DNA of 64,000 nt from Salinimicrobium profundisediminis (GCF_026241755.1 NZ_JAPJDA010000001.1:227961-291960); one strand, 5' to 3'. Shown: positions 16,888 through 25,903, numbered from the stretch's first letter. A program made the numbers and translations. The notes: a model not told the origin generated them from the sequence alone.

Positions 16888-17512
16888 ATTCTTCGTCTTC
16901 CAGGTCGTTCAAAATTGGGTCTTGTGCGGTACTATCCTCTTCTTCTTCCATTCCATATCTCCTGGAGCCATCGGCAAGCACAAGGTCAATTTTTGAAGTT
17001 TTCATCAGTTTCATTCCCGGTTCCAACAGTTGCCCTCTGTGACGCATTTCAAGCACCACATCTTTAGCTACATCGGGTTTATAAGTAATTGTTCCTATTT
17101 CAAAACCAAGGGAACGCAAGGTTGGCTCTACCTGCCTGCGCGTTCTTCGGATAAGATTTTCAGGGATTTCAACTTTCGTAAATCCTGAAGGATTGAGCGT
17201 CAAATAGATCTTTCGGTTCTCCTTCACCTCTTTCCCCGGAAGCGGCACCTGATCTATCACCGAGTACGGCGGAAAGTCGGGGTTATAATTGGCAGAATCC
17301 AGAATTTCCCTGCGCAGGTCTAGTTCCGCAAGCTGCTCATCAACCTTATCCAGGGACAAACGTTCCAGGTTGGGTACGGTAATTCTTTGATCTTGATTTG
17401 TAGAATAATCGAGCCATTGAAGTATAATAAAGGCGATCAAAACTACCGCAAATACAGCCAAAACCAATTGAATTAGAAAGGTTTTGCTAAAGAGAAATCG
17501 AAAGAAACTCAT
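16877..17512 (-). CDS. PASTA-domain membrane protein without a kinase domain
   Basis: A 211-residue protein with a short cytoplasmic start, a single membrane anchor (about residues 8-31) and an extracytoplasmic part holding two PASTA repeats: about 40-107 (TVPNLERLSLDKVDEQL...) and about 112-180 (VEIPENLIRRTRRQVEPTL...). An acidic tail EEEEDSTAQDP follows. PASTA domains bind muropeptides or penicillin-binding-protein-like partners, but here there is neither a Ser/Thr kinase nor a transpeptidase domain. Operonic with rluD; its start lies 102 bases from the divergent D-Ala-D-Ala ligase gene, consistent with a link to peptidoglycan. Role unknown. Confidence 0.85.
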   Translation of the reverse strand: MSFFRFLFSKTFLIQLVLAVFAVVLIAFIILQWLDYSTNQDQRITVPNLERLSLDKVDEQLAELDLRREILDSANYNPDFPPYSVIDQVPLPGKEVKENRKIYLTLNPSGFTKVEIPENLIRRTRRQVEPTLRSLGFEIGTITYKPDVAKDVVLEMRHRGQLLEPGMKLMKTSKIDLVLADGSRRYGMEEEEDSTAQDPILNDLEDEEYDF

Positions 17513-17528
17513 AGTTTAATTTAAAAGG

Positions 17529-17536
17529 CAAAGATA
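17529..17536 (-). promoter_or_regulatory. -7 box for PASTA-rluD operon
   Basis: TATCTTTG on the minus strand, exact match to TAnnTTTG, 16 bases before the start codon at 17512. Confidence 0.5.
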
Positions 17537-17550
17537 TAAAATCAGGCGGT

Positions 17551-17584
17551 TTTGCAGACATTCATTTATTAGTCGCTATTTTTG
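17551..17584 (+). promoter_or_regulatory. Promoter of ddl
   Basis: TTTG at 17551-17554 and TATTTTTG at 17577-17584, separated by 22 bases, fit the Bacteroidetes -33/-7 pattern. It lies back-to-back with the minus-strand promoter at 17529-17536. Confidence 0.55.
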
Positions 17585-17614
17585 CTAACGAAAATAATTG
17601 GGCGATATTTAATT

Positions 17615-18592
17615 ATGAAGAAAAATGTAGCCATAGCCATGGGCGGCTTCTCCAGCGAATACCGTATATCTATCAACAGCGGTAATGTTGTTTACAAAAA
17701 CCTTGACCGCAGTAAATACAACCCTTACCGGGTACATATCCTGCAAAAAGAATGGTTTGTCATTGGAGAAAATGACACACCATACCCCATAAACCGCAGC
17801 AATTTTACAGTCACCATTGATGGGCAGTTAATCACTTTTGATTGCGTTTTTAACACCATTCACGGTACACCTGGTGAAAATGGCCTTTTACAGGCCTATC
17901 TCGAGTTGCTCGACATTCCGCAGACTTCCTGCGATTTCTACCAGTCGGCACTCACTTTTAATAAAAGAGACCTTATTAGTGTGCTCAAACCCTTCGGAAT
18001 AAAAACTGCTGAAAATTACTTCGTCGATAAAGGAGATGAAGTTGATCCCGATGAAATTATTGCCAAAGTTGGTTTGCCGTGCTTTGTGAAAGCTAATAAA
18101 GCCGGAAGTAGCTTCGGAATTACAAAAGTGAAATCGCGTGATCAAATTATTCCTGCCACAAAATTTGCTTTTAAGGAAGATAACGAGATCATTATTGAAT
18201 CATTTCTCGATGGCACCGAAGTTTCGGTTGGAGTGATCACTCACAACGATGAGATTCTCGCGCTGCCAGTCACCGAAATTGTTTCTGAAAATGAGTTTTT
18301 TGACTATGAAGCCAAGTACCTCGGAAAATCTCAGGAGATCACCCCTGCCCGAATTTCAGAAGAACAAACCAAAAAGGTGCAGGAAATTGCAAAATTGATC
18401 TACCGCAAGCTGAAGATGAAAGGCTTTTCGAGATCTGAATTTATTTTCCACAACAACGAACCACATTTTATTGAAATGAATACTAACCCGGGGCTTAGTG
18501 AAGCCAGTATTCTGCCGCAGCAGGCCCAGGCAGCAGGCATTTCTTTAAAAGAGCTTTTTGGCAGCGCTATTGAAACTGCCTTGAAATCTTAG
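17615..18592 (+). CDS. ddl: D-alanine--D-alanine ligase
   Basis: ATP-dependent ligase that makes D-Ala-D-Ala for peptidoglycan precursors. With the start at the ATG at 17615 it has 325 residues and opens KKNVAIAMGGFSSE, the usual beginning; the open frame extends to a TTG at 17582 that would overlap the promoter. Motifs of the ATP-grasp fold: FNTIHGTPGENG (about 78-90), PCFVKANKAGSSFGI (ATP site), and EMNTNPGLSEASILPQQ with the metal-binding Glu and Asn. Followed 40 bases later by coaD. Together with murB elsewhere in the window it shows normal peptidoglycan synthesis. Confidence 0.95.
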   Translation: MKKNVAIAMGGFSSEYRISINSGNVVYKNLDRSKYNPYRVHILQKEWFVIGENDTPYPINRSNFTVTIDGQLITFDCVFNTIHGTPGENGLLQAYLELLDIPQTSCDFYQSALTFNKRDLISVLKPFGIKTAENYFVDKGDEVDPDEIIAKVGLPCFVKANKAGSSFGITKVKSRDQIIPATKFAFKEDNEIIIESFLDGTEVSVGVITHNDEILALPVTEIVSENEFFDYEAKYLGKSQEITPARISEEQTKKVQEIAKLIYRKLKMKGFSRSEFIFHNNEPHFIEMNTNPGLSEASILPQQAQAAGISLKELFGSAIETALKS

Positions 18593-18631
18593 GTATCAAA
18601 AAATGACTATTTTAGAGTAAATTTTTTCAGC

Positions 18632-19087
18632 ATGAAAACAGCAGTTTTTCCCGGTTCTTTTGATCCCATCACCCTGGGACATGTTGATATCATTAACCGC
18701 GGACTCCCACTTTTTGACCAGGTCATCCTCGCAATTGGTACCAATTCAGACAAAAAATATATGTTCTCTCTCGAAGAGCGGGTCAGGTTTTTGGAAGAGA
18801 CCTATAAAGATGAACCAAAGATCAAGGTGATGACCTACAAAGGCATGACAGTGGATTTTTGCAGGGAACAAAACGCCGGATTCATTTTACGCGGCCTTCG
18901 TAATGCCATTGATCTGGAATTTGAAAAGAGCATTGGCCAAACCAACTTTAAAATGAGCGGAGTAGAAACCCTTTTCTTTATCACTTCCTCCGGAAAAAGC
19001 CATATTTCCTCAACCGTTGTTCGCGATGTGATTCGCAATGGCGGAGATTATCATTTTATGGTACCAGATGCCGTTTCAAAGGAATAA
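18632..19087 (+). CDS. coaD: Phosphopantetheine adenylyltransferase
   Basis: Transfers AMP from ATP to 4'-phosphopantetheine, the fourth step of coenzyme A synthesis. The 151-residue nucleotidyltransferase begins KTAVFPGSFDPITLGHVDII, which includes the T/HxGH-type nucleotide-binding motif (TLGH). RGLRNAIDLEFE binds the substrate and SHISSTVVRDV is the C-terminal ATP-binding motif. Full length. Lies 40 bases after ddl on the same strand and may share its transcript. Confidence 0.95.
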   Translation: MKTAVFPGSFDPITLGHVDIINRGLPLFDQVILAIGTNSDKKYMFSLEERVRFLEETYKDEPKIKVMTYKGMTVDFCREQNAGFILRGLRNAIDLEFEKSIGQTNFKMSGVETLFFITSSGKSHISSTVVRDVIRNGGDYHFMVPDAVSKE

Positions 19088-19192
19088 GGAATATTGTTTA
19101 TTGAATATTTTATTATTATTTATTTTTTGTGGTTTAAAAGGAATACTGCTTACTATTGATTGATAATTGCTGATTGCTAATTGTTCATTGAT

Positions 19193-21502
19193 TTAAAACT
19201 TATATCCAACCGCAAGACCACCATAAAACTTACGGGGCATTCCGGGATAGAAGTAGCGCGGGGCATTACCGCCAAATCCTACTGCATTTGGTATTACCGA
19301 AGCCGCATAATGTTCATCAAGCGCATTGTTCACACCCCCAAAAATTTCCAAATCCCAGTTCTTATTTATGGAAGTATTGATCATTTCCAGTGGTTTCAGG
19401 GCGAGTTTGAAATGCAGGAGGTCATAATGACTCCTAAATTCGGTATTTGCATCATTTAAAGGCATTTCCCCTTCAAACTGGTAAGTAGTTCGCAGGGTTA
19501 AGCCAAAGGAAGTGATAATGTCAAGCCCGGCATTGAGGGTTTCCTGCGGCACTGCCGGAAGATCGTTGCCGGAGAAATCTTCTTCCTCATCTATAAATTC
19601 GTCAAATTTGAAGGAGTTGTAGGCTGCATTGACAAAGGTGCGTGCCCGTACATTTGCTGAAACAGGGAAATTGTAATTGAGCAACAATTCGATTCCGTTG
19701 TGGTCAGTTTTTCCGGCGTTGCGGCCAATATACCGGTCTTCGGCCACTCGTTCGGCTACTAACAGATTTTCCACCTGGATTGAAAACGCGGCAATTTCAG
19801 CATAGAGTCGGTTGTTTAGGAAGTTTCCTTTGAAGCCCAGCTCGTAATTAATTCCGGTTTCGGGTTTGAGATTAGTATTGATCAAACCTTCCGGAGTAAG
19901 TGTTTCGGCTACCGTGGGAGTAGAAAATCCGTGACTTACCGAAGCATATAAATTCTTACCCGGGGTTACTGTGTAAACGGCACCAATCCTGGGTGACAGC
20001 ACTTCCTTAAAACTGTAGGCTCCACTTTGGTCTACATCGTCTTCCTCATAAAGGTCACTCAGCTCGTAAGAAGAGGCGTTGAGATTTAATCCGGCTTCCA
20101 GTTTAAGTCGCGAGGTCACCTCCTGGTTCCATTGAAGAAATATATTATAGTAACGCCTGTCCTGCTCGTTATGGCTCAAATAACTACCGGGCACACTGCC
20201 CTCATCTTCAAACTGCTCGTACAGGTTCTCAAAAGTGGCAGTATCATACCACTCGTTATAGAATTCCACACCAAAGCTCAATTGTGCAGGGGCTCCAAAA
20301 ATGTCTTTTTCAAGACTGAATTTTGTCCTTGCCCCCAAAGCTGACTGCCCTTCGTTAAGGATATCAAAAGGCCTTGGCTCATACGCATCTCTAAAACTGC
20401 CGTAAACACTGGTGATATTTGAAAATTCTTCCGAAAAACGATAGTCATAGGAGAACCCAAGTAGACCTTTGTCGTAAGATTCGTAGCCTTTGGCCGCAGC
20501 CCAGGTAAAAGCCGCCGAAGAAGGATCTTTAAGAAAAGTCTCCCGGTTTACCGAACTCGGAATAAATGCTTTTAAGCGCACAAAGTTCCCCAGTACCGAC
20601 AATTCTCCGTTTTTTCCTGCCAGCACCTGCCCAAAAAGGGTAAAAGAATCCCTGTCATAAGCCGAATTATCACGCCAGCCATCGGTTTCCACATGATTGT
20701 AAGTGGCAGTGATGTTGGCCGATTTTGAAGCGTGAGATGCCCGGGCAGTTCCCCTAAAAAGGCCGTAGCTTCCAAAAGTGCCTTTTACATCAGCCTTTGT
20801 TCCCTGCTCCATGGCACGGGCAGGAAAAAGAGTGATCACCCCGCCAAGACCTGCGCCATAAACACTTGATGTAGGTCCTTTTATAATTTCTATCCGCTCC
20901 AGGGCGGCAGGATCAAGGTCGTCTAACGTTGTCTCCCCTTCGGCGCTAGTTATTGGAATTTCCATAAAGTAAGCCTTTACCCGGTTTGTGCTGTACTGAG
21001 ACCGTGCACCCACCCCGCGAATGCTCATTTTATTGGTGTTTAAAGCCCCCTGGTGCACATTCACGCCCGGCACGGTACTTATATTCTGCATCACATTAGT
21101 TTCATCAAACCTTTGCAGCTCTTCTTCGCTTAATACTGAAACCGACGACGGAGTTTGCAATAATTGCTTCGGAATTATGGTACTTCGCAGCACAACTTCA
21201 GACAGGGAACCTTCGGAAGGTGCAAGAACAACAAAAAGATCTTCGGAAGAAGAATTGGCAAGCAGGATTTTTCGGCCGTAGCCGGGAGCTTCAAAAATGA
21301 GGTTTACAGGCAATCCTTCCACAGAAAAATTGAATACGCCTGAAGCATCTGTAAAAACAGCTTCAGAAGATTTTCCTGAAGTAATTTTGACATTTTCAAG
21401 AGGTTTATTGGTAAAGGCATCAGTTACTTTTCCGCTAATTTGCTGTGCAGAGAGCTTTCCGAAGAAAAATATAGCGAATACCAGGAATAGATATTTTTTC
21501 AA
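19193..21502 (-). CDS. TonB-dependent outer-membrane receptor
   Basis: A 769-residue outer-membrane transporter driven by TonB. An N-terminal signal peptide (about 1-19) is followed by a carboxypeptidase-regulatory-like domain (about 20-95, QISGKVTDAFTNKPLENV). The plug domain covers about 105-220 (TPSSVSVLSEEELQRFDETNVMQ...., RIEIIKGPTSSVYGAGLGGVI), and the rest is a 22-strand-type barrel ending in an aromatic residue (VGYKF). The single-chain build without an adjacent SusD gene, and the overall motif set, fit siderophore/iron-type receptors (FecA-like) better than SusC glycan importers. The ligand is not known. No ferric-uptake regulator site is obvious. Confidence 0.9.
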   Translation of the reverse strand: MKKYLFLVFAIFFFGKLSAQQISGKVTDAFTNKPLENVKITSGKSSEAVFTDASGVFNFSVEGLPVNLIFEAPGYGRKILLANSSSEDLFVVLAPSEGSLSEVVLRSTIIPKQLLQTPSSVSVLSEEELQRFDETNVMQNISTVPGVNVHQGALNTNKMSIRGVGARSQYSTNRVKAYFMEIPITSAEGETTLDDLDPAALERIEIIKGPTSSVYGAGLGGVITLFPARAMEQGTKADVKGTFGSYGLFRGTARASHASKSANITATYNHVETDGWRDNSAYDRDSFTLFGQVLAGKNGELSVLGNFVRLKAFIPSSVNRETFLKDPSSAAFTWAAAKGYESYDKGLLGFSYDYRFSEEFSNITSVYGSFRDAYEPRPFDILNEGQSALGARTKFSLEKDIFGAPAQLSFGVEFYNEWYDTATFENLYEQFEDEGSVPGSYLSHNEQDRRYYNIFLQWNQEVTSRLKLEAGLNLNASSYELSDLYEEDDVDQSGAYSFKEVLSPRIGAVYTVTPGKNLYASVSHGFSTPTVAETLTPEGLINTNLKPETGINYELGFKGNFLNNRLYAEIAAFSIQVENLLVAERVAEDRYIGRNAGKTDHNGIELLLNYNFPVSANVRARTFVNAAYNSFKFDEFIDEEEDFSGNDLPAVPQETLNAGLDIITSFGLTLRTTYQFEGEMPLNDANTEFRSHYDLLHFKLALKPLEMINTSINKNWDLEIFGGVNNALDEHYAASVIPNAVGFGGNAPRYFYPGMPRKFYGGLAVGYKF

Positions 21503-21535
21503 GAGTTTCGTTTTAGTTAGTGACCGGGAAGGGGC

Positions 21536-21556
21536 GTCAAAAATGCCATTTTTGAC
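21536..21556. repeat. Perfect copy of the recurrent palindrome
   Basis: Perfect 21-base palindrome (apart from the central base), core TCAAAAATGCCATTTTTGA, between the TonB receptor start and the M14 peptidase gene. See findings. Confidence 0.7.
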
Positions 21557-21690
21557 ACCTTTTTCTTCCGAAGAAATGGGCTTTACGAATTTAAGCTTTT
21601 TATCATGTTCTGGAAAACCTGCTTTATTCTTAGCAATACTTTATGCTTTTGAAGTTTTTCTTTATGTTTACGGCGGTTAAAATTCCCTGC

Positions 21691-23442
21691 ATGAAAAAAA
21701 TACTGGTTTTGGCAGTAATTGCCATTGGCCTTAGCTCCTGCGATTTTTCGAACTATATACTGGAGCAGGATTATGATTTCACCACTGTTTTTGAAAAATC
21801 GGGAGGAACAGAGACTGCTACCTACCCCGAGATCATTGACTTTTACGAAGATCTTGCCGCGGTGTACCCCAGCATTAATCTGGAGCGCATTGGAGAAACC
21901 GATAGTGGCGAACCCCTACACCTGGTGACTTACAGCCTTAACAAATCTTTTGATTTTGAAAGCCTTCGCGAAGACCATAGCATAGTAATGATCAATAACG
22001 GCATACACCCGGGCGAGAGCGACGGGATTGATGCCACCATGATGTTATTTAGAGATCTTGCACAAGATTCTATAAGCCTGCCTGAAAACACGGTGATTGC
22101 GGCTATCCCGGTGTACAACGTTGGCGGCGCGCTTAACCGCAACTCCTTTTCCCGTACAAACCAGAATGGGCCTAAAGCTTATGGTTTTCGGGGAAATGCA
22201 AGAAATTATGACCTCAACCGCGACTTTATAAAAGCCGACACCCGAAACACCCGTAGCTTTTACGAGATCTTTCATAAGGTAGACCCCGATCTTTTTATTG
22301 ACACCCACGTGAGTAATGGCGCCGATTACCAGTACACCCTTACCCATGTAATTACACAGCACGACCAGATGGGAGGAGCTTTGGGAAATTATATCAAAAA
22401 AGATCTAAGGCCCGCCGTTGAAGAGGCCCTGAAGAAAAAAGACTGGGAAATGACCCCTTACGTGAATGTGTTTGGAGATGTGCCCGACAAAGGTTTTACG
22501 CAGTTTCTTGACACCCCGCGCTACTCGACCGGGTATGCTGCCCTTTGGAACACTCCCGGAATAATGCTGGAGACGCACATGCTTAAGCCTTATGACAAGA
22601 GGGTTTATGGCTCCTATGAATTTCTGCGCTCCATGATAGACATTGCCGATAAAGATACCGAACTTCTTAAAAAGCTGAGGGCTCAGGACACCAAAGCATT
22701 TAAAACCAAAAGTACTTATGCTTTTGATTTTAAGGTGGACAGCAGCAAAGTTTCGGAACTACAATTTAAGGGGTATGAGGCAGAAAGGTTCCCGAGTGAA
22801 GTCACCGGATTTGAAAGATTAAAATATGATACTACCCGCCCTTTCACTAAAAAAGTAGATTACTATGATAGTTTCACGGCCTCCCAGAAAGTGAAGATTC
22901 CCCAGGGTTATATTGTGCCGCAGGCGTGGTGGCCAATCCTGGACCTGCTTGAACTAAACAATGTGGAGATGGTTCCTTTTGAAAAAGACACCAGTATGGT
23001 GGTAGAAGTCTACAGGATAAAAAACTACGAAACCAGAACTGCACCTTATGAAGGGCATTACCCACATTTTAATGTAGAGGTAGAAAGCAGCAGGAAAAAA
23101 GTAAATATTAAACAGGGCGATCTTTTTATTCCTATTGAACAAAAAGCAGCAAAGTACTTGCTGGCAACACTTGAGCCCCAGGCACCGGATTCCTTCTTTA
23201 ACTGGAATTTCTTTGACAGCATTCTGCAGCAAAAAGAAGGCTTCTCCCCATACGTGTTTGAGGAGGTAGCAAGAGAATTTCTAGACGATTATCCTGAAAT
23301 TGAAAATGAATTCCTGGCTAAAAAGAAGAACGACCCCGAATTTGCTGCCAACTGGTATGCACAACTGGACTGGATTCACAAGAAGAGTGAGCACTATGAA
23401 GTATCACATTTGCGATATCCCGTCTTTAGAGTGAGCCGGTAA
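21691..23442 (+). CDS. M14 family zinc carboxypeptidase, lipoprotein
   Basis: Secreted metallopeptidase of 583 residues. The ATG at 21691 gives a lipoprotein signal peptide with lipobox GLSSC; upstream in-frame starts would bury this signal. The zinc site is His106 and Glu109 in GIHPGESDG and His206 in FIDTHVSNGAD; Glu294 in LETHMLKP is the likely general base. These fit the M14 peptidase fold in the first ~340 residues; the C-terminal ~240 residues have no recognised domain. Its 3' end overlaps the convergent Nudix gene by 39 bases. It probably trims C-terminal residues from peptides at the cell surface; substrate unknown. Confidence 0.87.
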   Translation: MKKILVLAVIAIGLSSCDFSNYILEQDYDFTTVFEKSGGTETATYPEIIDFYEDLAAVYPSINLERIGETDSGEPLHLVTYSLNKSFDFESLREDHSIVMINNGIHPGESDGIDATMMLFRDLAQDSISLPENTVIAAIPVYNVGGALNRNSFSRTNQNGPKAYGFRGNARNYDLNRDFIKADTRNTRSFYEIFHKVDPDLFIDTHVSNGADYQYTLTHVITQHDQMGGALGNYIKKDLRPAVEEALKKKDWEMTPYVNVFGDVPDKGFTQFLDTPRYSTGYAALWNTPGIMLETHMLKPYDKRVYGSYEFLRSMIDIADKDTELLKKLRAQDTKAFKTKSTYAFDFKVDSSKVSELQFKGYEAERFPSEVTGFERLKYDTTRPFTKKVDYYDSFTASQKVKIPQGYIVPQAWWPILDLLELNNVEMVPFEKDTSMVVEVYRIKNYETRTAPYEGHYPHFNVEVESSRKKVNIKQGDLFIPIEQKAAKYLLATLEPQAPDSFFNWNFFDSILQQKEGFSPYVFEEVAREFLDDYPEIENEFLAKKKNDPEFAANWYAQLDWIHKKSEHYEVSHLRYPVFRVSR

Positions 23443-24033
23443 AATTTCTTCGGGAAAAAGGAGTTTAATATTGGCGTAAGACTTTTTCAAAGCTTTTTGC
23501 GCCTTTTCCATACTTTTCCATTTTACCTTCTCTATACCTTCACTCTCTTCGGGGATGAGTTCGCCGTCATAATCGGTCCTCATTTCATACCAGTAGGTAA
23601 CTTTAAGCCTGTACCGGCCTTTTCTTTGAAACACGTGATAAGTAGTTTGCAGGAATTTAGAGATTTCGAGGTTTTTCACCCCCGTCTCTTCTTCTACTTC
23701 GCGAATAGCCCCTGTCTCTATACTCTCTCTCTTTTCAACTTTCCCTTTGGGTAGATCCCACCGGCCGTTTCTAAAAATAAATAACACCTCATCCTTTTGA
23801 TTTAGTACAAATCCTCCACCGGCTGTGACTACAGGTAACTTCTTAAAAAGGTGCTTTAGAAGCTTCTCTTTTTTCTGGTGATAAAGATTAACGTAGAGCA
23901 ATTTTCCCTTGTTGATCTTTTTGATAATCCTTTTTAATTTAACCTCCTTTAACGGAATAGATACATATTTCTCTCCCAAATCCTTTTCTGTTGAGAGAAT
24001 AATAGGAACATCATTTACAAAAACTTTATACAT
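23404..24033 (-). CDS. Nudix hydrolase
   Basis: A 209-residue Nudix-fold hydrolase. The Nudix box lies in GKVEKRESIETGAIREVEEE followed by TGV, with the REVEEE metal-binding core, at about residues 115-137. The preceding GGGFVLNQKDEVLFIFR strand is typical. The first ~65 residues (VFVNDVPIILSTEKD...) form an extra N-terminal region often seen in Bacteroidetes homologues. Start at 24033 is chosen because it gives MYKVFVNDVPI; the divergent pyrE start lies only seven bases away. The substrate (a nucleoside diphosphate derivative) is unknown. Its last 39 bases are antisense to the M14 peptidase end. Confidence 0.85.
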   Translation of the reverse strand: MYKVFVNDVPIILSTEKDLGEKYVSIPLKEVKLKRIIKKINKGKLLYVNLYHQKKEKLLKHLFKKLPVVTAGGGFVLNQKDEVLFIFRNGRWDLPKGKVEKRESIETGAIREVEEETGVKNLEISKFLQTTYHVFQRKGRYRLKVTYWYEMRTDYDGELIPEESEGIEKVKWKSMEKAQKALKKSYANIKLLFPEEILPAHSKDGISQM

Positions 24034-24036
24034 TTG
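24029..24036 (+). promoter_or_regulatory. -7 box of pyrE, overlapping the Nudix start codon
   Basis: TACATTTG matches TAnnTTTG exactly and covers the start codon of the divergent Nudix gene (24031-24033). The G is followed by only four bases before the pyrE ATG, predicting a leaderless transcript. No TTTG at the -33 distance is evident. Confidence 0.5.
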
Positions 24037-24040
24037 CAGT

Positions 24041-24682
24041 ATGATTTTAGACAAGGAAACGGCTCGCAAAACTGCTGAGTTATTATTGCAAATTAAGGCA
24101 ATAAAATTAGATGCACAACAAGGCTTTAAATGGGCCAGCGGTTGGAACTCTCCAATTTACTGTGACAATCGCATTATCTTATCCTATCCTCCCATCCGCA
24201 ACTTTGTACGGGAACACATGGCCCGCCAGGTAGAACAGCTTTACGGTAAAGCCGATGTTATTGCCGGCGTTGCCACAGGAGCAATAGGAATAGGGATGCT
24301 GGTAGCCGAATACCTAAGCCTGCCATTTGCTTATGTGCGCCCGGAGGCAAAATCTCACGGCCGCCAAAACCAGATTGAGGGCAAAGTTGAGGAAGGGCAA
24401 ACCGTTGTGGTGATTGAAGACCTCATTAGCACCGGTAATAGCAGCTTAAATGCCGTAAAAGCACTACAGGACGCCAACCTTCAAATAAAAGGTATGCTGG
24501 CCATCTTTTCTTATGGCTTTGATACTGCAGACCAGAATTTTAAAGATGCGAATATTGAGCTACACACCCTTAGCAACTATGAATATCTATTGGAAGTAGC
24601 CCTAAAAACAAATTATATCAATCAAACCGAAAGCGAGCTACTAAAAAGCTGGAGAAATGATCCGGCTAACTGGAAAAAATAA
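24041..24682 (+). CDS. pyrE: Orotate phosphoribosyltransferase
   Basis: Makes orotidine 5'-phosphate from orotate and PRPP in pyrimidine synthesis. 213 residues, start at 24041 (MILDKETARKTAELLL), since the longer open frame upstream runs antisense through the Nudix gene. The N-terminal KWASGWNSPIYCDNR, GVATGAIGIG, the catalytic-loop YVRPEAKSHGRQNQIEG, and the PRPP-binding motif VVVIEDLISTGNSS are all intact. The next gene begins three bases after its stop. The promoter box overlaps the divergent gene's start. Confidence 0.96.
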   Translation: MILDKETARKTAELLLQIKAIKLDAQQGFKWASGWNSPIYCDNRIILSYPPIRNFVREHMARQVEQLYGKADVIAGVATGAIGIGMLVAEYLSLPFAYVRPEAKSHGRQNQIEGKVEEGQTVVVIEDLISTGNSSLNAVKALQDANLQIKGMLAIFSYGFDTADQNFKDANIELHTLSNYEYLLEVALKTNYINQTESELLKSWRNDPANWKK

Positions 24683-24685
24683 GAT

Positions 24686-25078
24686 ATGGAATTACAGAGC
24701 GACAAAGTAACAGTACAAAAGAGTCAGCAGGAATTGTTCAATTTCCTTACAGACGTGAACAATTATGAGCAGATCATGCCAGAGAGCAAAGAGAAATTTC
24801 AAGTGAAAAGTCAGGACACTTTTGCTTTCGCGTTGAAAGGAATGCCAGAGATCGCACTGCAGATAAAAGAAACCCGCGAGCCAGAAAATATTAAACTGGG
24901 TTCTACTTCAGACAAGTTTGATTTTTCTCTTGATGTGGAGATCCAGTCTTTGGGAGACAATCAGAGTGAAGCCCAGTTGTTTTTCCACGGAAAATTCAAT
25001 ACCATGATGGCTATGATGGTAAAAGGACCTTTGAAGAAATTCATTTCGAATTTAGCTGAAAACCTCGCAAAGATTTAA
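24686..25078 (+). CDS. SRPBCC-fold protein downstream of pyrE
   Basis: A 130-residue soluble protein with the pattern of the START/SRPBCC lipid- and ligand-binding superfamily: an N-terminal strand ELQSDKVTVQKSQQELFNFL, helix DVNNYEQIMPE, alternating strands and a long C-terminal helix (KGPLKKFISNLAENLAKI). No catalytic motif is seen. The gene is three bases after pyrE and is presumably in the same transcript; its last four bases overlap convergent birA. Ligand and function unknown. Confidence 0.75.
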   Translation: MELQSDKVTVQKSQQELFNFLTDVNNYEQIMPESKEKFQVKSQDTFAFALKGMPEIALQIKETREPENIKLGSTSDKFDFSLDVEIQSLGDNQSEAQLFFHGKFNTMMAMMVKGPLKKFISNLAENLAKI

Positions 25079-25809
25079 TAGCAAAGACTAATTTCTTTTA
25101 GGTCGTATTCGGCAACCTCTTCCTCTTCCCCTTTTTGCACCAGGAGCTTACCTGTTGGGCTAACATCGAGGATCATTCCTGTAAAAAGGTTGCCCTTGGG
25201 ATCTTTAAAGGTAGAGGGAACTAACCTGCGAAAAAGAGCATTTTTATAAGTGTTTAAAATTACTTCGGAGCTTTCTTCGGAAAGTTCCGAAAATCCTTTT
25301 TCAAGCTCCGCAAGTACAACATTAAGCACCTCCTCAAGACTGAATTCCTTTCCGGTGGCAGTCTTCATGGAACCGGCCTGGGGCAGATCTTCAAAGTTTT
25401 GCTGATTAACGTTTAGCCCAATCCCAATAATAGACCCCGTCACTTTACCTTCAGAAATAATATTTTCAATAAGTATACCCGCCAGTTTTCGATTAGCTGA
25501 CAAGATGTCGTTTGGCCATTTTATTTTTAATCGTGGCAGGTCAAATTTTTCGAGAGCCGAAATCAGAGCCGTTGCAATAGCGGCACTCAGCACAAACTGA
25601 TGGGCCGGATCTATATTTGGTCGGGGTAAAAACACCGAAAAAGTGAGGTTTTTACCATCTTCAGCACTCCAGGAAGTACCACGTTGCCCCCTGCCCAGGG
25701 TCTGTTTTTTTGCAACCACACAGGTAAGAGGTAAGTGAGGATTTTCTTTTAAAAGCTCTCGCGCAAACGAATTTGTGGAGTTGATGGCACTAACTTTGAT
25801 AAGGTGCAT
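25075..25809 (-). CDS. birA: Biotin--[acetyl-CoA-carboxylase] ligase
   Basis: Activates biotin with ATP and attaches it to carboxylase biotinyl domains. The 244-residue catalytic-only form lacks the N-terminal DNA-binding domain of E. coli BirA, so it is not expected to be a repressor. Motifs: TLGRGQRGTSW (biotinyl-AMP loop), KWPNDIL with the conserved Asn/Asp, GILIENI, and GIGLNVNQ. The C-terminal SH3-like part covers about 195-244. The pyruvate carboxylase in the same window carries a biotinyl domain and is a likely substrate. Convergent with pyrE's partner gene, overlapping by four bases. Confidence 0.95.
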   Translation of the reverse strand: MHLIKVSAINSTNSFARELLKENPHLPLTCVVAKKQTLGRGQRGTSWSAEDGKNLTFSVFLPRPNIDPAHQFVLSAAIATALISALEKFDLPRLKIKWPNDILSANRKLAGILIENIISEGKVTGSIIGIGLNVNQQNFEDLPQAGSMKTATGKEFSLEEVLNVVLAELEKGFSELSEESSEVILNTYKNALFRRLVPSTFKDPKGNLFTGMILDVSPTGKLLVQKGEEEEVAEYDLKEISLCY

Positions 25810-25876
25810 ACGAAGGATAGATAATGCAGGCGTTAAATGTTATGAAAACCAAGGTTCAAAAAACCTTAAAAAGTAA

Positions 25877-25884
25877 TAACTTTG
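25877..25884 (+). promoter_or_regulatory. -7 box for rsfS-ftsH
   Basis: TAACTTTG, exact match to TAnnTTTG, 19 bases before the rsfS start codon, in the short divergent gap with birA. Confidence 0.5.
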
Positions 25885-25903
25885 CGCAAAGAAAATAAAT
25901 TTA

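Noticed and set aside
15946..17067. 373-codon open frame on the plus strand
   Set aside because: It lies fully antisense to rluD and the PASTA gene, which both show conserved domains; the predicted protein has no recognisable domain.
23909..24040. N-terminal extension of PyrE to base 23909
   Set aside because: It would overlap the Nudix gene antisense and adds 44 unlike residues; the ATG at 24041 gives the family start.
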